A stretch of 64,000 bases of DNA from contig CM119264.1 of assembly GCA_051294375.1 (NCBI GenBank), positions 1,741,930-1,805,929 of the forward strand. Direction: 5' to 3'. Origin of the DNA: Paraspadella gotoi (Eukaryota; Chaetognatha). This document shows positions 53,830 to 64,000 of this stretch, piece after piece. The notes under the pieces are model-generated. The model was not told the DNA's origin. It saw only the letters and a program-made list of their open reading frames with translations, and did no database searches. A program made the translations under genes and the position numbers. Position 1 is the first letter of the stretch. The number at the start of each line of letters is the position of its first letter.

Positions 53830-56800
53830 TTTTCCTGGCATGATGATTGCAATATTTTGTTTTACAGCAGGATTAATTTTCGTGGCGGAAAAAAAAATGA
53901 TTTATATTTTTCGTGGCAGGAATGAGTTTTTGCGGGCAGGAACAGTCATTTTTTGAAGCAAAGCTGGAATCTTATTAGCAGATTTTTTTTCTCAAAGCAG
54001 GAATATTTCTCTGTCTATTAATAATTAAAGGGATTTTTTTTGTGGCAGGAATTTTTTTATGCTGGCAGGAACAGTCATTTTTTGAACAAAGCTTAGAAAT
54101 CTATTAACAGATTTTTTTCTCACAGCAGGATTAATTTCTGTTGGCAGGACTATTTTACTAAAATATTAAAAAGGGATTTTTTTCGCAGGAATTTTTTTTG
54201 CTGGCAGGAACAGTCTTTTTAACAAAATCTAGAAATCTTATTGCAGGATTTTCACACGCAGGATTAATTTCTGTGGCAGGATTATTTTAACTAAAGAATG
54301 AAAGGGGATTTTTCATGGCAGGAATGATGTTTTTGCTGGCAGGAACAGTCATTTTTCAAGAAAATCGTAGGAAATCCCTTTGGCAGGATTTTTTCTTCAG
54401 CAGGAATAATTTTGTTGGCAGGACTATTTACTAAAATATTAAATGGATTTTCCTGGCAGGATGATTTTTTGCTGGCAGGAACGTCATTTTCAACAAATCT
54501 TAGAATCTTTTTGGCAGGATTTTTTTCTCGTGCAGGAATAATTTCTGTTGGCAGGATATTTCTAAAAATATTAAAGGGGATTTTCATAGCAGGAATGGAC
54601 TTTTTGCTGGCAGGAACAGTCATTTTTCACAAAAATCAAGAAATCTTATAAGCAGGATTTTTTTTACTCTATATTTTGTTGGCAGGATATTTACTAAAAA
54701 TAATAAAGGGATTTTTCATGGCAGGATGACTTTTGCTGGCAGAGAACATGTAATTTTTTAACAAAAGCTTAGAATCTTTTTACGCAGGATTTTTTTCTCA
54801 CGCATGATTATTTCTGTTTGCAGGACTATTTTATTAAAAAATAATAAGATTCATCAAATGATTTTTGCTGGCAGGAACAAGTCATTTTTGCAACAAAATT
54901 TAGGAAATCTTTTTGGCAAGATTTTTTCTCACAGGCGGAATAATTTCTGTTGAGGACTATTTACTAAAAATATAAAGGGATTTTTCATGGCAGAGAATGA
55001 CTTTTTGCTGGCAGGAACAGTCATTTTTTCAACAAAATCTTAGGAAATTCTGATTAGGCAGGATTTTTTTTGACAGCAGGAATAATTTCGGTGGCAGGAC
55101 TATTTACTAAAAATATTAAAGGATTTTTCCATGGCAGGGAATGACTTTTTGCTGGAGAACAGTCATTTTTGAAACAAAATCTTAGGAAATCTTTTTGGCA
55201 GGATTTTCTCACAGCCTGATTATTTCTGTTGGCAGGACTCTTTTTCTAAAAATGTAAAGTGACTTCATGCAGATCTTTTTTCTGGGTTAGAACAGTCATT
55301 TTTCGAACAAAATCTTAGGTAATCTTTTGGCCAGGATTTTTTCTCACAGCAGGATTATTTCTGTGAGGATTATTTTACTAAAACTAAAGGGGATTTTTCA
55401 TGGCAGGAATGATTTTTGCTGGCAGGAACCAGTCATTTTCAAACAAAATCTTAGCAATCTTTTGGCAGGATTTTTTCTTACAGCAGGAATAATTTCTGTT
55501 GGCAGGACTATTTACTAAAATATTAAAGGGATTTTTCATGGCAGGAAGATTTTTTTGCTGGCAGGAACAGTCATTTTTCAAACAAATCTTGGAATCTTTT
55601 GGCAGGATTTTTTCTTACAGCAGGAATTAATTTATGTTGGCAGGACTATTTATATTTAATTTTTCATGGCAGGATGGATTTTTTGATGGCAGGAACAGTC
55701 ATTTTCAAACAAAATCGAAGGAAATCTTTTTGGCAGATTTTTTCTCACACAGGAATATTTCTGTTGGCAGACTATTTTACTAAAAACATTAAAGGGGATT
55801 TTCATGGCAGGAATGACTTTTTGCTGGCCAGGAACAGTAATTTTTTCAAACTAAATCGAAGGAAAATCTTTTTGGCAGGATTTTTTCTCACAGAGGAATA
55901 ATTCCTGTTGGCAGGACTATTTACTAAAATATTAAAGGGGGATTTTTCATGGCAGGAATGATTTCTTGCTGGCAGAACAGTGAATTTTTGAACAAAAGCT
56001 TAGATTATTATTTTTCTCACAGCAGGATTAATTTCTGTTGCAGGACTATTTTACTAAAATATAAAGGGGATTTTTTTGGCAGGAATTCTTTGCTCGGCCA
56101 GGAACAGCTCATTTTTGAAACAAATTCTAAGGAAATTTTATTAGCAGGATTTTTTCTCACAGCAGGATAATTCTGTTGGCAGATTATTTTACTAAAAGCA
56201 TGAAGGGGATTTTTCATGGTCAGGAAATGATTTTTGCTGCAGGAACAGTCCATTTTTCAAAGAAAATCGTAGGAAATTCTTTGGCAGGATTTTTTTTTAC
56301 AGCAGAATAATTTTCTGTTTGGCAGGACTATTTACTAAAAATACTTAATGGGATTTTTCATGCAGGAATGATTTTTTTGCTGCAGGACCGTATTTTTCCA
56401 ACAAAATCTTAGGAATCTTTTGGCATGGGATTTTTTTCATTAGCAGGAATAATCTCTGTTGGCAGGACTACTTCTAAAATATTAAAGGGGATTTTTCAAG
56501 CAGAATGATTTTTGCTGGCAGAACAGTCAATTTTCAAAAATCAGGAATCTTAATAATTTTTTTCTATACAGAGAATAATTCTTTCTGTGCAGGACTATTT
56601 TACTAAAAATAATAAAGGGGATTTTTCATGCAGGAATGACTTTTTGCTGGCAGAAAGTGATTTTAATAAGCTTAGAAAATCTTTTTAGCAGGATTTTTTT
56701 CTCACAGCATTTTCTATAAAAATAAATAAAAGGGGTTTTCATGGCAGGAATGATTTTTGCGCAGAACAGTCATTTTTTTCAAACAAATCTTAGGAAATCT

Positions 56801-59800
56801 TTTGCAGATTTTTTTCTACAGCAGGAATAATTCTGTTGCAGGACTATTTACTAAAAATAATAAAGGGGATTTTTCTGGCGGATTTGGTGTCAGAACAGTC
56901 ATTTTCAAACAAAATCTTAGGAAATCTCACTTAGCAGGATTTTTTTTCTGACAGCAGGAATAATTGGTTGGCGGACTATTTTACTAAAATAAATTAAAGG
57001 GATTTTTCATGGCAGGAAACTATTTTGCTGGCAGGAACAGTCATTTTGAAAAAAATCTAGGAATCTTTTTGGCAGATTTTTTTCTCACAGCATGATTAAT
57101 TTCTGTGGCAGGACTATTTTTTAAAATATTAAAGGGGTTTTCATGGCAGGAATGAGTTTTGCCTGGCAGGAACAGTCATTTTTTCAACAAAATCTTAGGA
57201 AATCTTTTTGGCAGGATTTTTTCTCACAGCAGGAATAATTTCTGTTCAGGATATTTTACTAAAATATTAAAGGAGATTTTTCCATGGCAGGAATGTCTTT
57301 TTGCTGAGGAACAGTCATTTTTCAAACAAAATCTTAGATCTTTTGCAGGTTTTTCTTCTATCAGCAGGATCAATTTATGTGGCAGGACTATTTACTAAAA
57401 ATATTAAAGGGGATTTTTCATGCAGGAATGATTTTTTTGATGGCAGGAACAGTCATTTTCAAACAAAATCGAAGCAATCTTTTTGGGCAGGATTTTTTTC
57501 TACAGCAGGAATAATTTCTGTGGCAGGAATATTTACTAAAATATTAAGGGGATTTTTCATGCAGGAATGACTTTTTGTGCATTTTTTTAAGTAAATCGAT
57601 TTTTGGCAGGATTTTTTCTCACAGCAGGATAATTCCTGTTGGCGACTATTTACTAAAATATTAAAGGGATTTTCATGGAGGATGATTTCTTGCTGGCAGG
57701 ACATGAATTTTTTGAAAAGTTAGGAATCTTATTAGCCAGATTTTTTTTCTCACAGCAGGATTAATTTCTGTTGGCAGGACTATTTTACTAAAATATTAAG
57801 GGGATTTTTTTTGCAGAATTTTTTGCTGGCAGGACAGTCATTTTTGAAACAAAATCTAAGAAATCTTAGTTACAGGATTTTTCTCACAGCAGGATTATTT
57901 CTGTTGCAGGTTATTTTACAAAAGAATGAAAGGGGATTTTTCATGCATGGCTACAGGAACATCATTTTCAAAATGAAATCGTAGGAAATATCTTGGCAGG
58001 ATTTTTTTTTAAAAATTTCTGTTGGCAGGAGTATTTTACTAAAAATATTAAATGGGATTTTTCATGGCCAGAATGATTTTTTGCTGCAGAACAGTCATTT
58101 TTCAAACAAAATCTTAGGAAATCTTTTTGGCAGGATTTTTTCTCGTGCAGGAATAATTTCTGTTGGCGGGACTATTTAACTAAAAAATAAAGGGGATTTT
58201 CAAAACAGGAATGACTTTTTGGCTGGTGAGTCATTTTCAAACAAAATCCAAGGAATCTATAAGCAGGATTTTTTACAGCAGGAATAATTTCTGTTGGCAG
58301 GACTATTTTACTAAAATAATAAAGGGGATTTTTCATGGCGGATGACTTTTGCTGGCAGGAAAGTAATTTTTTAACAAAAGCTTAGAAAATCTTTTTAGCA
58401 GGATTTTTTCTCACAGCATATTAAATTTTGTTGCGGGATATTTTATTAAAAATATAAAGGGGATTTTCATGGCAGGAAATGATTTTTTGCTGCAGGAAAA
58501 GTCATTTTTTCAAACAAAATCTTAGAAATCTTGGCAAGATTTTTTTCTCACAGCGAATAATTTCTGTGGCAGGACTATTTACTAAAATATAAGGGGATTT
58601 TTCATGGCAGGATGACTTTTGCTGGCAGGAACAGTCATTTTCAAACAAACATCTTAAAACAAAATCTCAATTAGGCAGCGCCACTTCCTTTTCTCGACAG
58701 CAGGAATACATTCGTTGGCAGGCCACTATTTTACTAAAAATTATTAAGGGTGATTTTCTCCACTCGGCAGGAATGACTCTTTTTGCTGCGCAGTAACAGT
58801 ACTTTTGAAACAAATTTTAGGAACTGTTTTTGGCGCAGGATTTCTCTTCTCACAGACTCGATTAACTTTCTGTTGGGCCAGCCACTATTTACTAAAATGT
58901 TAAGGGGACTTTTTTTCATGGCAGCAATGCTTTTTCTGCTGGCAGGAACAGTCATTTTTCGAACAAAATCTTAGTAATCCTTTTTGGCAGGCATCTTTTC
59001 TCTTCTACCAGCAGCGATTAACTTCTCTGTTGCCGCACCGCCGCATTACTTTACTAAAGAACTCAAGGGGATTTTTCATCGGCAGGATGATTTTTTGCCT
59101 GGCACGGCAACCAGTCATTTTCAAACAAAATCTTACGAATCCTTTTGGCAAGGACTTTTTTCTTCACCAGCAGGCAATAATTTTCTGTTGGCAGGACTAC
59201 TTTTACTAAAAACTATTAAAGGGGAATTTTCATGGCAGGAAATGATTTTTGCTGCAGGAACAGTCATTTTTTCAACACAACCACTCTTCACGCACTCTCT
59301 CTCTCGCGCGATTTTTTTCTTACAGCAGGAATATCTCTGTTTGGCAGGACTATTTTACCTAAAAAATTAAAGGCGGATTTTTCATGGCAGGAATGGATTT
59401 TTTTGATGGCAGCAAACAGTCATTTTTCAAAACAAAACTCGAAGGAAACTTTTTGGCAGGATTTTTTCTCACACCGCACCAGTAAGTCTTCTCGATTTGG
59501 CAGGCACTATTTTACTAAAAATATTAAAGGGGCATTCTTTTCAACTGCAGAATGCTTTCTGCCTCGGCAGGCACTAATTTTTCAACTAAATCGAAGGAAT
59601 CTTTTTGGCAGGATTTTTTTCTCAAGCAGGATAATTTTCTGTTGGCAGGATTACCTTTACTAAAAATATTAAAGGGATTTTTCATCGGCAGGAATGAATT
59701 TCTTGCTGGCAGGAAAAGTGAATTTTTCTTGACACAAAGCTTAGGTAAATCTTATTAGCCACCGATTTTTTCTCGACAGAGATTATTTTTCTGTTGGCAG

Positions 59801-62772
59801 GACTAACTTTTACTAAACCACATATTAAAGGGGCAATTTTTTGGGCAGGAATTTTTTGCTAGGCAGGCATCAGTCAATTTTTGAAACAAAATCCTACAGC
59901 GAAATCTATTCACGCAGCGATGTTTCTTCTCACGCCAGATTAATTCTGTTGGCATGAATTATTTTTAAATCAAAAGATATGAAGGGGTTTTTTCACATGG
60001 CAGGAATGATTTTTTGCTGGGCAGGAACGTCCTTTTTCAAAGATCGAGGAAATATCTTTCGGCCGCGATTCCTCCTTCTTCTTACAAGGGCAGGATAATT
60101 TCTGGTTGGCAGGACCTATTTCTCACTCAAATATCTCTCAAAGGGGATTTTTCAATGGCAGGAATGATTTTTTGCTGGCAGAAACAAGTCATTTCTTCAC
60201 AAATCTTCAGGAAATCTTTTTGGCAGATTTTTTCTCGTGGCCAGGAATCGAAATTTTCTGTTGGCAGGACCTACTCTTCTAAAAATATGTAAAGGGATTT
60301 TCTCCACTAGCACGGAAGACTTTTGCTGGCAGGCAACACTCAATCTTCAACAAAATCCAAGGAAATCTTATTACGCAGGATTTTCTTTCTTACAGGCAGG
60401 AATCATTTCTGTTTGCAGCGACCCTATCCCTTCCTAACAACATATACACGCGGGATTTTTCATGGCAGGAATGACTTTTGCTGGCAAACAGCTGAATTTT
60501 TTAACAACACGCTTAGGGAATCGTTTTTAGCAGGATCTTTTTCTCACAGAGATTAATCTCTTCTGTTGGCCAGGAATAATTTTATTTTAAACAAAATTAA
60601 GGATTTTTCATGGCAGGAATCGATTTTTTGCTGCAGGAAACAGTCATTTTCACACAAATCTTACAGGCCACAATCCTTTTTGGAAGATTCTCCTCCTCTC
60701 TCACAGCCAGGAATAATCCCTTCTTGGCAGGACTATTTACTAAAATTTAAGGGGCATTTTTCAAGCAGGAATGACTTTTTGCTGGCAGAAACAGTCAATT
60801 TTTAAACAAACTCAAAAATCTTCTTAGCGGATTTTCTTTCTTACAGCAGGAATAATTTCTGTGCAGGACTATTTATAAAATATTAAAGGGATTTTCATGG
60901 CAGGAATGTCTTTTGCTGGCAGGAACAGTGAATTTTTTAACAAAAGCTTAGAAATCTTTTGGCAGGACTTTTTTCTACAGCATCATATTTTGTTGAGGAC
61001 TATTTTATTAAAATATAAAGGGGATTTTTCATCGGCAGGAATGATTTTTTGCTGGCAGGAAAAGTCATTTCTTCAAACAACAATCTTAGGAAATTTTTTG
61101 CAGATTTTTTTCTCACAGCAGGAATACATTTCTGTTGGCAGGACTATTTTAACTAAAAATATTAAAGGAGATTTCATGGCAGGAATGTCTTTTTGCTGGC
61201 AGGAAACGTCCATTTTTCAACAAAATCTAAGAAATTCCATTGCAGGATTTTTTTCCTGACAGCCGAATAATTCGGTTGGCAGGACTATTATCTAAAAATG
61301 TTAAAAGGGGATTTTTCATGGCAGGAATGCTTTTTTGCTGGCGGGAAACAGTCATTTCGAAAAAATCTTAGGTAATCCTTTGGCAGGATTTTTTTCTCAC
61401 AGCGAGGAATTAATTCTGTTGGCCAGGATTCATTTTACTAAAGAATAAAGGGGGATTTTCACTGGGAAAGGACATGATTTTGCTGGCAGGAACAGTCCTT
61501 TTTCAAAACACACATTGGAAATCTTTTCTGGCCGGATTTTTCTCCTCACAGCAGCGAATAACTTCTGGCAGGACTATTTTATCCTAAAAATATTAAAGGG
61601 GATTTTCATGCAGGAATAATTTTTGAATGGCAGGAACCAGTCATTTTGCAAAAAAATCGAAGGAAACTCTTTTTGGCCAGATTTTTCTCACAGCACAGAA
61701 TATTTCTGTTGGCAGGCCTATTTACTAAAAATAATAGAGGGGATTTTTCATGGCAGGAAAGATTTTCTTGCTGGCAGGAACAGCTGAAATTTTGAACAAA
61801 AGCTTAGGAAATCTTATTAGCCGATTTTTTTTCTCAAGCAGGATTAATTTCTGTTGGCAGGCATTACCTAAAAAATATTAAAGGGGATTTTTTTTGGCAG
61901 GAATCTTTTTGCTGGCAGGAACAGTCATTTGAACAAAATCTAGAGGAAATCTTATCAGCGTTTTTTCTCACAGAAGCGATAATTTCTGTTGGCAGGATAT
62001 TTACTAAAAGATGAAAGGGGATTTTTCATGGCCAGGAACTGACTTTTTGCTGCGCAGGCCAGTCATCTTTTCAAGAAAATCGTAGGAAATCTCTTTGGCA
62101 GGATCTTTTTTGCTTACACGCAGGACATAATTTTCTGTTGGCAGGACTTAGTTTTACCTAAACAAATATTCAAGGGGATTTTCCATGGCAGCAATGTTTT
62201 TTGCTGGCAGGCAACAGTCATTTTTCAAAACAAATCTAGGAAATCTTTTTGCAGGATTTTTTTCTCGTAGCATGGAATAATTTCTGTTGGCCAGGCACTC
62301 TTCTCTACTAAAAATTAAAGCGGGATCTTTCTCATGGCAGGCAATGACTTTTTGCTGTCAGGACAGTCATCCTTTTCAAAACAAAATCTCAGGGAAAATC
62401 TATTAAGCAGGATTTTTTTCTTTACAGGCCAGGAAATTATTTCTGTTGGCACGCCTGATTTTACTACAAAAGTATTAAAGCGGGATTTTTTCATGGCACG
62501 AATGACTTTTTTCGCTGGCAGCAACACGTGAATTTTTTTCTAACAAAGAGCTTAGGAAAACTCTTTTTAGCAGGACTTTTTTTCACCAGCCATGATACAT
62601 TTCTGGTTGGAGGACTATTTATTAAAATATTAAAGGCGGATTTTTCATGGCGGAATGATTTTTTGCTGGCAGGAACAGCATGTTTCAAACAAAATCTTAG
62701 GAAAGTCTTTTTGGCAACGATTTTTTTCTCACCAGCAGGAATACATCTTCCTGCTTTGGCAGGACTATTTTG
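53830..62772 (+). repeat. ~144-bp satellite array (~60 copies)
   Basis: Head-to-tail units of about 144 bp. Landmarks in each unit: AAAGGGGATTTTTCATGGC, AGGAATGA, TTTTTGCTGGCAGGAACAGT, CATTTTTCAAACAAAATCTT, AGGAAATC, GGCAGGATTTTTTCTCACAG, CAGGAATAATTTCTGTTGG and CAGGACTATTTTACTAAAAA. Each unit contains about five GCAGGA motifs at 20-40 bp spacing, suggesting a shorter ancestral unit. Variants alternate (ATTAATTTCTG / AATAATTTCTG; AAGCTTAG / AATCTTAG / AATCGAAG), hinting at a higher-order pattern. Short indels are very frequent. All open frames inside are by-products. Confidence 0.95.
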
Positions 62773-63138
62773 TAGATGGCGCAAATCAATGGCCGTTTTT
62801 TATGAACCGAAGTGGCGCTGGACGTGGCGTGACGCTCGTCGGCACTAAATGTTATTGAGAATGTCTTATAAAAACAATGAACCAAATTATTTGGGTTCTT
62901 GATTAAAATCACCTAATACAATACCATCAGAGGCATAATACATATCTCCATTTACTAATGTGTAATTGCAATACTCTCTCTATGAGAACAATAGTAAAGT
63001 AAAATGACTTAACTTAACATGCAGAAGCATATTATTACACGNNNNNNNNNNNNNNNNNNNNNNNNNAAAAGACGATGAAAAAATTCTTGTTTTTCCCTCT
63101 TTTTTTTATTGTTAATCTTTTTTTTCCCTTTTTTACAG
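62773..63138. other. Short unique stretch after the satellite, gap at 63,042-63,066
   Basis: Immediately after the last unit is a GC-rich patch (62,773-62,850) reading VDGANQWPFFMNRSGAGRG in one frame. No family is recognised. 25 N follow at 63,042. Confidence 0.4.
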
Positions 63139-63209
63139 ATCATCGGCGAACGCGTAATCTTTTCCCAGTCGACTCCCAGAAATCGGCTCAGCCAATCAGA
63201 AGGCCCATC
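63139..63209 (+). CDS. Candidate exon cut by a 10-N gap
   Basis: After tttcccttttttacag the frame reads IIGERVIFSQSTPRNRLSQS then EGP up to the N run (63,210-63,219). The acceptor is strong and the residue mix is protein-like. It could belong to the LamG gene on the same strand, but nothing identifies the product. Confidence 0.35.
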
Positions 63210-63224
63210 NNNNNNNNNNAGAAA

Positions 63225-63755
63225 GGAAAAAACATAATGTTCTAAATTTATAAACTTTACTTCAAACTAAATCTTATCAAATGCTTAACCAAATCGTTAC
63301 GTAGCTAAATCCCAAATCGTTAACCCAAATCTCAGACCTGGACGAAATCCTTAACCAAATCCTTAACCAAACCCTTAACCAAATCCTTAACAAAATCCTT
63401 AACAAAATCCTTAACCAAATCCTTAACCAAATCCTTAACAAAATCCTTAACCAAATCCTTAACCAAATCCTTAACAAAATTCCTAACATTAAACCTTAAG
63501 CGAAAGTCTAAATTTAAAAACTAAATTAATTCTCACTTTCGACTTGAAATGGGGTGCGTTTGAAAAATATGGCCAACTTTGTTCATTTGACCCTAAGTAC
63601 AAATGTTTATTACAACATCTTGCAGAACCCCCTACCTTTTTACAGTCGCCATTTTTCACACTTAACCTCAAATAAATCAGGCTCCCAAACTTTATCTTTC
63701 GCAATTTCTTTCTTTACCTAAAAACATTAATATTTTTATTCGATTTGTACTACAC

Positions 63756-63793
<38 letters not shown>

Positions 63794-63853
63794 TCTCTTT
63801 TGATCTTCTGGGGCCTCTTTCTTTCGCGTGTGGGAATCAGCAGATCAAAGACT

Positions 63854-63903
<50 letters not shown>

Positions 63904-64000
63904 CTTCAGGGTTTTTCCCATTTTTTGGGGAGATGAGAGGAGAAAGAAGAAAAAAACTACAGAGAAAAGTATATATTATTATTATTAAAAAATTAAAGAG
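63225..64000 (+). repeat. Direct repeat block, right copy (partner 52,180-53,130)
   Basis: The same succession of motifs as the left copy, with the 12-bp CCTTAACCAAAT minisatellite longer and cleaner (63,330-63,485), the MITE-like end motif 'gaaatggggtgcgtttg..aaaatatggcc' at 63,546-63,575, CT tract, inverted 'tgatct' pair, GA tract and the first unit(s) of the 36-bp minisatellite at the window edge. Confidence 0.85.

Noticed and set aside
53830-62772. CRISPR array
   Set aside because: Regular repeats, but the units are contiguous without unique spacers, ~144 bp long and in an animal genome; this is a satellite.

Overview
The window looks like nuclear DNA from an intron-rich animal (metazoan), most likely an invertebrate. 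Four metazoan-type coding signatures can be read: Cys-loop ligand-gated ion channel exons, a flotillin-2 first exon, a laminin-G (LamG) domain exon, and two XK-related-like membrane protein genes. They sit in AT-rich non-coding DNA crowded with CT/GA microsatellites, minisatellites, tRNA-like repeats and small LTR elements. Most recognised genes are split, partial or decayed. The single long intact reading frame is the XK-like gene at 34,263-36,536. Nine runs of N mark assembly gaps. Many differences between repeat copies are single-base indels, so some 'broken' genes may reflect unpolished consensus rather than true decay.

Layout. (1) 1-18,650: a tandem + strand cluster of Cys-loop receptor gene copies. 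Copy 0 is only a pre-TM1/TM1 exon (521-663). Copy 1 (7,127-11,934) is disrupted. Copy 2 (15,816-18,649) has four clean extracellular-domain exons with phase-compatible splice sites and a canonical C-x13-C Cys-loop. (2) About 19,330-34,165: a ~15 kb imperfect palindrome with a ~110 bp centre near 27,843. Each arm carries TM2, linker and TM3 exons of the same receptor family, so they are on the - strand in the left arm and the + strand in the right arm. The right-arm exons are the better preserved and could be the missing 3' part of copy 2. (3) 34,263-45,245: an intronless XK-like gene, a frameshifted second copy and relics of more, with a small LTR element and a receptor relic between them. (4) 45,300-50,330: flotillin-2 exon 1, tRNA-like repeats and a probable LTR with a tRNA-Lys-type primer binding site. 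(5) 52,180-64,000: two direct copies of a ~0.9 kb repeat block flanking a LamG exon and a ~9 kb array of a ~144 bp satellite.

The most unusual system is a pair of miniature LTR retroelements (26,983-27,653 and 38,705-39,425). Each has ~240-267 bp terminal repeats around a ~190 bp interior. Each has a tRNA-Trp-type primer binding site directly after the 5' repeat and a purine tract directly before the 3' repeat. The terminal repeats themselves contain tRNA-like RNA polymerase III A/B boxes. One of the two is present in only one arm of the palindrome, the other arm being an apparent empty site. Functional assignments rest on motif reading by eye; no database search or alignment program was run.
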